This document shows, one piece after another, positions 1-7,881 of a stretch of DNA of 14,867 nt; position 1 is the stretch's first letter; every line of letters begins with the position of its first letter. Source of the DNA: Magnetovibrio sp. (GTDB taxonomy: Bacteria > Pseudomonadota > Alphaproteobacteria > Rhodospirillales > Magnetovibrionaceae). The translations under genes and the position numbers were made by a program. The stretch spans positions 1-14,867 of the forward strand of contig JAESUA010000142.1 in NCBI GenBank assembly GCA_016763255.1, given 5' to 3'. The notes below the pieces were generated by a model. The model was not told the DNA's origin and made no database searches. It saw only the letters and a program-made list of their open reading frames with translations.

Positions 1-213
1 GCCCTGGTTGATGGCGTGGTGAAGCACCTGAATGCGCGGATCATCGGCGGCCAAGGCCTGGGCGATTTGAAAAGATGCGTCAGCGGAACAATCATCAATG
101 ATGATGATTTCCAGCTCCAGCCCGGCGGTGTCGGCGCAACCGACCTTGGCGACCACTTGGGCCAGGGTTTTGGCTTCGTTATAACAGGGAATGACGACGC
201 TGAGCTTATTCAT
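1..213 (-). CDS. Family 2 glycosyltransferase, N-terminal part (runs off the left edge)
   Basis: The 71 visible residues start MNKLSVVIPCYNEAKTLAQV and continue with a beta strand ending in IIIIDDCSADAS, then a stretch ending HHAINQG. This is the N-terminal nucleotide-sugar-binding half of a GT-A fold GT2 enzyme: the VVIPCYNE strand, the acidic DDCSAD pair, and the H-x3-NxG motif resembling dolichyl-phosphate mannosyltransferase-like enzymes. Such enzymes transfer a sugar from a nucleotide donor to a lipid carrier or growing glycan at the cytoplasmic face of the membrane. The acceptor cannot be inferred because the C-terminal half is missing. The start ATG follows an AGGGA ribosome-binding site, and the gene begins 15 bases after the stop of the heparinase-family gene, so the two are probably co-transcribed and translationally coupled. 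Confidence 0.88.
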   Translation of the reverse strand, partial: MNKLSVVIPCYNEAKTLAQVVAKVGCADTAGLELEIIIIDDCSADASFQIAQALAADDPRIQVLHHAINQG

Positions 214-228
214 GGATGTCCCTAATAA

Positions 229-1914
229 TTACGCCCCAGCCTTGACTGTATCGCGGCTGAAGGACCATTTGACCAAGGCCCCATTGCCCGACAGGGGCCC
301 GGAAATGACGATTTGTTCCGACCTGCGTGGTTTGCCCGGTTGGCCGAGATAGATGCTGTCTTCCAATTTAACACTGTTGGCAGAGGTGCGCAGCCGCCAT
401 ACGTCTTTGCCCGGCAGGCGCAACAACACCCCATGCCCATCACCCAAAAGCGAGGCTTTGACCGCCGGGTGGAGGTGAAAACGAACGGTGAAGTGCGTTC
501 CGCCGGTGCCGGTTAAACGATCTTCACCACGCAGGTCGGTGCCGTGCGAAGCCAAAAACAATGCGCGATGGTGGGTCAGACCCAGGCTGGAGAGATAGCC
601 ATCGTGGCTGGCTTCCACCAAGGTGCCTTCGTCCACATCCCGGCGGGTGCAGGTCACGGTTTCTGGGCCGTGGCTTAGTTTGCCCGGCTCATCGAATGTG
701 GCCGAGGAGGTATTATCGACACTCAGCGTGGAATGTGCGGCGGTGGCGCTCAACGCGCTACGCCAAGGATCGTTGGGTGCGCTGCGTGCCCCACAATTAA
801 CGATCAAACGGTGTTTGCCGGCGCTCATTTCGAAACTTAAGGTGCTGGCATGTTGCTGGTGACCGATGGTGGTGGGGTGACCCGTTTCGAAGATGATATG
901 AACATTGTCGGCATTGAGGCGTTGAAAACCGGCGTGCGGGGCATTTTGTGGCGGTTTGGCAACGGAATCCGTTTGCGCCAACAAAAGGTCTAGCCAAGTG
1001 GGATCATTTTCCAGGCCACCATTGAACAGTGCCAAGCCGCCATCGGGGTGGCGCAGGGCGCGCACCATCGGGGCGATGCGGTCGATGGCATTTTGCAAGA
1101 ACCCCGGAACATCGCCGGTGGCGGCACCGATCATGGCTTTGAGTTCCAGCAAGTCTTGCAGCACCTGGGTGAGGCGTTGGGGGCTGCGTTCCACATGGCC
1201 GCCGTCGGGCAAAACCTGGGTGGTGATTTCTTTTTCCAGCTGCGCCAAGACCTTGGCCATGCGGCCCTCACCGCCCAGTAGGGCAAAAACGCCAAAGGCT
1301 TGGCCTTTGAGCGTATGCAGCCTAGCAAATCCGGTTATCGGCGCGGGGACCGTGCGCAGCAGATGGCGTGCTTCACGCCCGGCGGTTTGGCGCAACAGGG
1401 TTTCGAACGGCCCGGTGGCGTCTTCGCGGACCAAAAATGCCCAGTGTTGGCACCAATTGACCAGCCGATCTGCGCTGACCTCGGGGGCCCAGGACACGGC
1501 GTTCCAGGTGCGGTTGGCCTCGATCCACACCGACAGCCATCCACGGGCAAAATAGGGGGCTTCACCGCCACTCAGCGCGCTTAAATCTTTCATCCAGGCA
1601 TGGGAATGGAACCACCCCAGCCATGCTAACGATGCGGTGGCGGGCAGTTCGCGGGCCGAAATAACGCTGTGGCTTTCGCCTTGATGGATAAAAATTCCGT
1701 TGAGAATTTGATGACCGATTTGCGGATTGCCGGGCCACAGATCGGGCACATCAAAGCGCATGACTTTGGGTGTGCGGCCCAGCAACAACAGTCGATACAG
1801 CGCGGTCGCACGAAAGCCGCCTCCCCCGGGGGGCCCGGTGGGATGTTCACCCTGGGGCTGCCCTGGGGGGCCGTTATCAGCGTTGAGCGTGGTGAAACCG
1901 AAACCATTGTTCAT
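229..1914 (-). CDS. Heparinase II/III family protein
   Basis: A 561-residue protein with the pattern seen in alphaproteobacterial heparinase II/III-like proteins. Near residues 38-65 is the segment LYRLLLLGRTPKV followed by DLWPGNPQIG. An alpha-helical region follows with WLGWFHSHAWMKDL and a W/R-rich stretch. The C-terminal beta-sandwich contains HASTLSFEMS (His355 onward) and RLIVNCGAR. Family members are polysaccharide lyases or putative lyases of uronate-containing glycans; the real substrate of this intracellular-looking version (no signal peptide visible) is unknown. Residues about 15-34 are a Gly/Pro/Gln-rich low-complexity stretch encoded by long C and G runs, so the exact start is uncertain; no good Shine-Dalgarno precedes the ATG. 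It lies 168 bases after rsmB on the same strand and directly before a glycosyltransferase, which suggests a glycan-related role. Confidence 0.85.
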   Translation of the reverse strand: MNNGFGFTTLNADNGPPGQPQGEHPTGPPGGGGFRATALYRLLLLGRTPKVMRFDVPDLWPGNPQIGHQILNGIFIHQGESHSVISARELPATASLAWLGWFHSHAWMKDLSALSGGEAPYFARGWLSVWIEANRTWNAVSWAPEVSADRLVNWCQHWAFLVREDATGPFETLLRQTAGREARHLLRTVPAPITGFARLHTLKGQAFGVFALLGGEGRMAKVLAQLEKEITTQVLPDGGHVERSPQRLTQVLQDLLELKAMIGAATGDVPGFLQNAIDRIAPMVRALRHPDGGLALFNGGLENDPTWLDLLLAQTDSVAKPPQNAPHAGFQRLNADNVHIIFETGHPTTIGHQQHASTLSFEMSAGKHRLIVNCGARSAPNDPWRSALSATAAHSTLSVDNTSSATFDEPGKLSHGPETVTCTRRDVDEGTLVEASHDGYLSSLGLTHHRALFLASHGTDLRGEDRLTGTGGTHFTVRFHLHPAVKASLLGDGHGVLLRLPGKDVWRLRTSANSVKLEDSIYLGQPGKPRRSEQIVISGPLSGNGALVKWSFSRDTVKAGA

Positions 1915-2019
1915 CAGTGATGGGTATCAGCTTCAATCCGGGCGGGCAAGGATCACGATCACAAGCTCGCAAGCTGTTAAAGTGTATGGGCTATCATTGA
2001 TGATTGCACTTGCGTTACA

Positions 2020-2025
2020 ATTATA
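2020..2025 (-). promoter_or_regulatory. Candidate -10 box upstream of the heparinase gene
   Basis: Read on the minus strand this is a perfect TATAAT hexamer in the 168-base gap between rsmB and the heparinase-family gene, about 105 bases before the latter's ATG. The -35 region (around TCTGCC at 17-base spacing) matches the sigma-70 consensus poorly, so an independent promoter is only possible. Nearby, ATCATTGATGAT (1993-2004) is a short perfect palindrome that could bind a regulator, but such short palindromes also arise by chance in AT-rich DNA. Confidence 0.28.
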
Positions 2026-2082
2026 GAGGGTGGCCGTTTTAGGGCAGATCGTGGATTCGGAACGCAGCCGCAATAGTTATCC

Positions 2083-3414
2083 TCAGCAGCGACGCAGGCG
2101 GGCGGCGAAAAAGCCATCCATACCGCCTTGGTCGCTAAGGTGACTGGGCAGGGTGCGTAAAAAGCCATCTTCGGTAATGATGTCGGTGAGCGTTCCGGCT
2201 TCTTGGGGGCGCACGGGATCAAGCACCACCGGGGCACCGGACTCCAGCAGGGCGCGGATCTGGTGCTCGCCTTCTTCGGGCTGTAGTGAACAACAGCAAT
2301 ACACGATCAAGCCCCCGGGACGCACCATTTCGACAGCGGAACTAAGCAGTTTGGCTTGAAGTGCGGCCAGTTTGGTGACGTCTGAGGGCTGTTTGAGGCG
2401 CAATACATCGGGGTGGCGGCGTGCCGTCCCGGTGGCCGAGCACGGCACATCGAGCAAAAGCGCATCGGCGAGGATGGCGGGACGCCAGGTGATGGCATCA
2501 GCGGTGATGACCTTGGCGTTTAAGCCGGTGCGTTTGAGGTTTTCGTGGACCCGTTTGAGGCGTTTTTCGGAGCGATCCACAGCCATCACCCGGGCCCCAG
2601 CGGCGGCCAGTTCCATGGTTTTGCCGCCCGGTGCAGCGCACAGATCGATGACGTGCATGTCGGCGACGTTGCCCAGCAGTCGCGCCGGGATGCTGGCGGC
2701 CATATCTTGGATCCACCACGCCCCTTCATCGAAACCGGGCAAGGTGGTGATGGTGCCCTTGTGGTTCATGCGCCGCAGCGATCCGGTGGGCATCAATTGG
2801 GCTTCCAATTGCTCGGCCCAATGGGCCGGATCCTCTTTGGCGGTGATGTCGAGTGGGGCCTCGATCAAATGTTGGGCGGCGATGGTGCGGGTGATTTTGC
2901 CGCCATAGGCTTCCAGCCAGCTGTCCCACAGCCAAGGTGGTGTGTTGACCCGGTCGATGTCGAGGCCGGCCAGAAGTTCGGCCCCTTCGCGCTGGCTGCG
3001 ACGCAAGATTGCGTTGACCAGTTTGCGGTACGGCGCAAGGCTGCCGCCGCGGCATAAATCAACCGCGGTGTCGACGGCGGCATGGTCGGCAATGTCGAGA
3101 AAAAACAGCTGTGCCAAGCCGATGCGTATCACGTTCTTGGCGGCGATGCCCTTTTTGCCCAAAGGCTTATCCAGGTATGCCGCGGCCAAGGCGTCAATCT
3201 CGCCCAAATGGCGCAACACCGTGCGGGTAATTTTCTGGGCCAGCGCGCGGTCACGCTCCGCCAACTTGTTAAAGGAGGTCGTTTGATTGGCGGCTTCATC
3301 CAACAAATGTCTTTGGTTGAGCACGGCGTCGAGCAATTCGAGGGCAGCGGTACGAGGCATGATGGGCCGAAAGTCCTTAAACGAGAGTCTGATGGTTGGG
3401 GCTGGTTGAGACAT
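2083..3414 (-). CDS. rsmB: 16S rRNA (cytosine(967)-C(5))-methyltransferase RsmB
   Basis: A 443-residue SAM-dependent rRNA methyltransferase that makes m5C967 in 16S rRNA. The N-terminal NusB-like RNA-binding domain spans roughly residues 18-155 (LLDAVL, RDRALAQKITRTVLRHLGEID, HAAVDTAVDL). The catalytic Rossmann domain carries DLCAAPGGKT (residues 257-266, SAM binding), DVPCSATGT (322-330, with the motif IV product-release Cys325) and YCCCSLQPEE, where Cys375 is the expected nucleophile (YxTCS in most homologues, here YCCCS). Length fits the family. The start is uncertain: the upstream ATG has no clear ribosome-binding site, and Met19 (MPRTAALELLDAVL) resembles the usual N-terminus and has AAGGA 13 bases upstream. 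It heads the rsmB-heparinase-glycosyltransferase run and diverges from the DUF1674 gene. Confidence 0.96.
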   Translation of the reverse strand: MSQPAPTIRLSFKDFRPIMPRTAALELLDAVLNQRHLLDEAANQTTSFNKLAERDRALAQKITRTVLRHLGEIDALAAAYLDKPLGKKGIAAKNVIRIGLAQLFFLDIADHAAVDTAVDLCRGGSLAPYRKLVNAILRRSQREGAELLAGLDIDRVNTPPWLWDSWLEAYGGKITRTIAAQHLIEAPLDITAKEDPAHWAEQLEAQLMPTGSLRRMNHKGTITTLPGFDEGAWWIQDMAASIPARLLGNVADMHVIDLCAAPGGKTMELAAAGARVMAVDRSEKRLKRVHENLKRTGLNAKVITADAITWRPAILADALLLDVPCSATGTARRHPDVLRLKQPSDVTKLAALQAKLLSSAVEMVRPGGLIVYCCCSLQPEEGEHQIRALLESGAPVVLDPVRPQEAGTLTDIITEDGFLRTLPSHLSDQGGMDGFFAARLRRC

Positions 3415-3536
3415 CTTGAATTGGTAAAGTTGCCACGGGCCTCACGACCCTATTCATGTCCCTATATTATGCCCCCTATACCACGCAAAAACCCTGGGTT
3501 ACACTGAAAGCTGATTTTTTCCTCCCCAGATGAGAT

Positions 3537-3764
3537 GTGACCTCGGCCATGCCAAACCATGATTCAATTGATAACTCTATATCCGAAATGCAGAAAAAAG
3601 ATGCTGCCGAGGGGCCGCTCAACAGCTCCGATACAGATAACAGTTGCGTAACCAACACATCATCAAAACCATCTGAATTACCGAAAGAAATTGGCGGTCG
3701 TGACGGTCCCGATCCAACCCGTTATGGTGATTGGGAAAACAAAGGTCGGTGTGTCGATTTTTAA
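3537..3764 (+). CDS. DUF1674 / succinate dehydrogenase assembly factor 4 (SDHAF4)-like protein
   Basis: A 75-residue protein whose last 25 residues form the conserved signature of the family, with EIGGRDGPDPTRYGDW and KGRCVDF at the very C-terminus (residues 51-75). The first 50 residues are hydrophilic, Ser/Asn/Asp-rich and probably disordered, as in homologues. Mitochondrial relatives (Sdh8/SDHAF4) bind the flavinylated SdhA subunit and help it join SdhB in complex II; the same role in bacteria is inferred from homology. The frame opens with GTG at 3537; the ATG at 3549 (four codons later) is an equally plausible start, and neither has a strong ribosome-binding site. It diverges from rsmB across 122 bases, an arrangement I recall as common in alphaproteobacteria. 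Confidence 0.88.
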   Translation: MTSAMPNHDSIDNSISEMQKKDAAEGPLNSSDTDNSCVTNTSSKPSELPKEIGGRDGPDPTRYGDWENKGRCVDF

Positions 3765-4355
3765 GCTTAAGCATGATTGTGATGCGGCAATTGGCCGTCC
3801 TTAAATACTTTTTAGCGGCCTAATAAATGCCCACTTCCAACCTTATCGTGGTGCCGAAACAATAATCTTTGATGACTTGCACGGCCAATATATTTTCACC
3901 GCAGGCGGTTTGAATAGGCCTTGAGGTGCCGTGAGGTCATCCCTTTAACGGCGAAGAGGCCCCAATCCACGGTCGACCAAGTCGCGCTCAACTTTACCGT
4001 TGCGTGATGAGTACAAATGGATACAAAACCACCAACCGCGAACTGCGTTTGTAGATTTTTGGTTCGGGTTCAGGCCAAGCGGGACGAGTACAGGCTGGTA
4101 TAAGTTACTGTATGTGGCCTATCTGAGCCACACATCAGCAAGTTTGCTTCAGTTGTGGATGGCAAGTGTTTTTGGCCGATCTGTATGATGTAGCCGTTTG
4201 TAATTTATGATGTTTTTTGGCGGCAGATGTTTAGATATTTTTATTTTTGCTTATGTGGGGGCATGATTGGCCATCAACTATATTGGCATAAAATGAAACG
4301 CTTGTTTTCATGTGCCGATATTTATCAAATCATATCATATGTTTAGGAAAACAAT
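3765..4355. other. Long intergenic stretch without a supportable gene
   Basis: About 590 bases between the DUF1674 gene and the acsA terminator. No tRNA, rRNA, known RNA motif or convincing coding sequence was recognised. A 62-codon plus-strand frame (4000-4188) has no ribosome-binding site and no recognisable domain. On the minus strand, 3830-4045 has stretches open in alternating frames broken by stops, for example one containing WGLFAVKGMTSRHLKAYSNR near 3900-3960. This could be a decayed gene, possibly of a mobile element, but I cannot identify a family. From 4195 the DNA becomes AT-rich and includes the inverted repeat ATGAAA-N7-TTTCAT (4293-4311). Confidence 0.5.
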
Positions 4356-4381
4356 AACGGCGGAGCCAGGGCCCCGCCGTT
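4344..4381 (-). terminator. Rho-independent terminator of acsA
   Basis: Read on the minus strand, 22 bases after the acsA stop, AACGGCGGGGCC pairs with GGCTCCGCCGTT (4356-4381) to give a near-perfect GC-rich stem of about 11-12 pairs with a tight loop. It is followed by ATTGTTTT. On the plus strand the same stem is followed by TTG, so it would work mainly for acsA. Confidence 0.88.
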
Positions 4382-4403
4382 TTGCATAGTCTGGTAACCG
4401 AAG

Positions 4404-6344
<1,941 letters not shown>

Positions 6345-6474
6345 TAGTAGTGTCCCTCCCTGGGTGAGGTCAGTTTTGGGTATTCTCGTTTTATCCGTAA
6401 TTTTAAACCCCTTACCGTGGAATGGCTCCCGGTTTTGATTTTGGGGCGGGAAACGAGTCCGCTCGCGTACCACT

Positions 6475-6492
6475 CTGCAACAATTGTGCAGT
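6475..6492 (-). promoter_or_regulatory. Inverted repeat and weak sigma-54-like element upstream of acsA
   Basis: About 130 bases before the acsA ATG, CTGCA-N7-TGCAG (6475-6491) is a perfect inverted repeat with CAATTG in its centre. Read on the minus strand the same DNA gives CTGCACAATTGTTGCA, which matches the sigma-54 consensus TGGCACG-N4-TTGCA at the GCAC and TTGCA parts but lacks the -25 G. It may be an operator or promoter for acetate-responsive control of acsA. A sigma-70-like AATAAT hexamer with TTGCAC 17 bases upstream of it, slightly further upstream on the same strand, is an alternative. Confidence 0.25.
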
Positions 6493-6563
6493 GCAGCGTA
6501 AATCAGATTATTGAGGAATTGTGGGCCGTGTGCAAGGGGCGATCAGCCAAAAACGACCAATTT

Positions 6564-6926
6564 TCAATCCAGCCACACATGCCCTTCGCGCACCACGCAC
6601 GATATGGGGGTCAAATGTTTTCCGATGCAGGGACCTTGGACACATTCGCCGTCTTCGATGCGAAACAACGCCCCGTGGGTGGAACACAAAATCATATCCT
6701 TTTCCGGGGTCAAAAAATGTCCCGGCATGAAATCGAGCGGCGCAAGGATATGAGGACAGGAATTCACATACAAGGTGATGTTGTCGGCTTGGCGCACGGC
6801 GATGATAGAGGTGCGCTGACCGTCGAGTTCGGTGACCAAGGCGGCGGACTCGCCATCATCGATATCATCGAGTTTGCACAAGGCTAATTTGTGCGGGGCC
6901 AATTTGCTCGGGGGTTGCGCACTCAT
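6564..6926 (-). CDS. Rieske [2Fe-2S] domain protein
   Basis: A 120-residue single-domain Rieske protein. The two cluster-binding boxes are Cys57-Pro-His59 and Cys81-Ser-Thr-His84, followed by the usual GALFRIEDGECVQGPC segment. The short gap between box residues, absence of a transmembrane anchor or signal peptide, and small size point to a soluble ferredoxin-type electron carrier of the kind that serves oxygenases or nitrite reductase-like enzymes (NirD/BphF-like), not the cytochrome bc1 subunit. Its redox partner is not visible nearby. The ATG overlaps the stop of the EVE-domain gene (ATGA at 6923-6926), so the two are translationally coupled. Confidence 0.9.
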   Translation of the reverse strand: MSAQPPSKLAPHKLALCKLDDIDDGESAALVTELDGQRTSIIAVRQADNITLYVNSCPHILAPLDFMPGHFLTPEKDMILCSTHGALFRIEDGECVQGPCIGKHLTPISCVVREGHVWLD

Positions 6927-7339
6927 GATTCAAGACCTCCCGCCATGGAGAGAACTTCCGCCCATTCGTCATCACGCACCGGTGATACGGACAGGCGCGA
7001 TTGACGCAACAAGGCCATGTTTTCCAACTTGGGATTGGTTTTGATGTTGGCCAAGGATACGGGTTCTTTCACTTGCGCAATGGCTTTAAAATCGACACAC
7101 ACGAATTTGCCTTTTGCATCGCTCGGGTCGAGGTAAAATTCCGTCACCACCTCCACCACCCCAACGATACTCTTTTCGTGAACGGAATGATAAAAAAAGG
7201 CCAAGTCGCCCAGCTTCATAGCCTTCATAAAATTGGCGGCTTGGTGATTGCGCACGCCATCCCACGGCTCAACCCCGGCCTTGACATGATCGGCCCAAGA
7301 CCAGCTTCGGGGTTCGGATTTGACCAGCCAATAGGCCAC
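6923..7339 (-). CDS. EVE domain-containing protein (THYN1-like)
   Basis: A 138-residue protein consisting of one EVE (PUA-like) domain: AYWLVKSEP at the N-terminus, WDGVRNHQAANFMKAMKLGD, FFYHSVHEKSIVGVVEV, and DPSDAKGKFVCVDFKAI. The domain binds nucleic acids containing modified bases in the characterised relatives; the cellular role in bacteria is not settled. The GTG at 7339 is chosen because it gives the conserved (M)AYWLVKSEP start and has AAAGGAGA eight bases upstream, overlapping the stop of the YciI gene; an ATG-initiated frame to 7375 would add 12 residues unlike the family. It sits 14 bases after yciI and overlaps the Rieske gene, forming a yciI-EVE-Rieske minus-strand run. Confidence 0.92.
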   Translation of the reverse strand: MAYWLVKSEPRSWSWADHVKAGVEPWDGVRNHQAANFMKAMKLGDLAFFYHSVHEKSIVGVVEVVTEFYLDPSDAKGKFVCVDFKAIAQVKEPVSLANIKTNPKLENMALLRQSRLSVSPVRDDEWAEVLSMAGGLES

Positions 7340-7353
7340 GCTGAGGTCTCCTT

Positions 7354-7632
7354 TTAGCCCAGAACTTTTTTCCACGGGCGGATCGTTACGTCTGCGAAAA
7401 CACCTGCAGTGGCGTAAGGATCGGCGGCGGCGAAAGCATCCACTTCGGCGCGGTTTTCCATATCGACGACGATCAAGCCGCCGTTCATGGTTTCGCAGTC
7501 GTCCGCCTACGTGGGTCCGGCAAAAACCAATTTGTCACCCAGGGCTTTAAGATGTTCAAGGTGGGCAGGGCGGTTTTCCAGGCGTACATCGAGGCGGTCA
7601 ACGTGGTCGGTGCAAAAAAGGGCGAACAGCAT
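7354..7632 (-). pseudogene. YciI family protein interrupted by an in-frame amber stop
   Basis: Reading from ATG 7632 (AGGGA ribosome-binding site) gives MLFALFCTDHVDRLDVRLEN, then RPAHLEHLKALGDKLVFAGP, typical of YciI proteins with the conserved histidine of the RPAHL segment. Codon 42 is TAG (7507-7509). After it the same frame continues without shift to the family's C-terminal pattern, with FAAADPYATAGVFADV and IRPWKKVLG, ending in TAA at 7354. The total of 92 codons matches the normal YciI length. A leucine codon would need only one base change (TTG to TAG). The gene is therefore either freshly inactivated, read through, or carries a sequencing error. YciI proteins are small ferredoxin-like-fold enzymes or binding proteins of mostly unknown substrate. 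Confidence 0.9.
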
Positions 7633-7716
7633 GGATGGATCCCTATTGGTCATGATGAAAGTGGTTTGATAAGCGTTAGTAAGCAAACGTGAACCGGCTG
7701 GAGCGTAATTTCAAGG

Positions 7717-7734
7717 CTTTGATGAACATCAAAG
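7717..7734 (+). promoter_or_regulatory. Perfect FNR/FixK-type binding site
   Basis: CTTTGATGAACATCAAAG is a perfect palindrome around a four-base centre and contains the exact consensus TTGAT-N4-ATCAA (7719-7732) for FNR/FnrL/FixK regulators, which respond to oxygen limitation. It lies about 150 bases before the radical SAM start codon. A TATGTT or TAATAT -10-like hexamer lies about 20-25 bases downstream, so the site is placed roughly where class II activation would put it. It is also about 85 bases upstream of the divergent yciI start, so control of that gene cannot be excluded. Confidence 0.7.
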
Positions 7735-7742
7735 ACAAAATA

Positions 7743-7794
7743 CATGAATAATATGTTCATGGTTCACAATTAACCATAATTAATATATGGTTAA
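7743..7794 (+). promoter_or_regulatory. AT-rich region with nested inverted repeats (candidate operators)
   Basis: Two perfect inverted repeats with seven-base centres follow the FNR-type box: CATGAA-N7-TTCATG (7743-7761) and TTAACCATA-N7-TATGGTTAA (7770-7794). A third overlapping pair, ATGGTT-N7-AACCAT (7759-7777), links them. The ATGGTT/AACCAT half-site thus recurs three times in alternating orientation, which suggests cooperative binding by a dimeric regulator near the transcription start of the radical SAM gene. The regulator is unknown. Confidence 0.4.
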
Positions 7795-7881
7795 TATAGA
7801 TTGCCACGACCCCCCTTTATACACGTTAGGCAAGTAATTTTCGTATTCCACGACGAAGCGATAAAAGGGAGTTCATGCGGC

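Noticed and set aside
956..1555. 199-codon plus-strand open frame inside the heparinase-family gene
   Set aside because: It is antisense to a gene with clear family motifs, and has a Ser/Arg/Pro-rich composition typical of shadow frames.
3415..3536. TATATTATG-like -10 sequences between rsmB and the DUF1674 gene
   Set aside because: Promoters must exist here, but no -35 at proper spacing could be matched on either strand with enough confidence to place one.
4000..4188. 62-codon plus-strand open frame in the long intergenic region
   Set aside because: No ribosome-binding site, no recognisable domain and no conserved context; described only as part of the intergenic stretch.
6345..6473. N-terminal 43-residue extension of acetyl-CoA synthetase
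   Set aside because: The strong GGGAGGG site before ATG 6344 and the normal family length both favour the shorter protein.
7801..7881. Upstream TTG extension of the radical SAM protein
   Set aside because: It overlaps the likely promoter region and lacks a ribosome-binding site, whereas ATG 7882 has AAGGGAG at a suitable distance.
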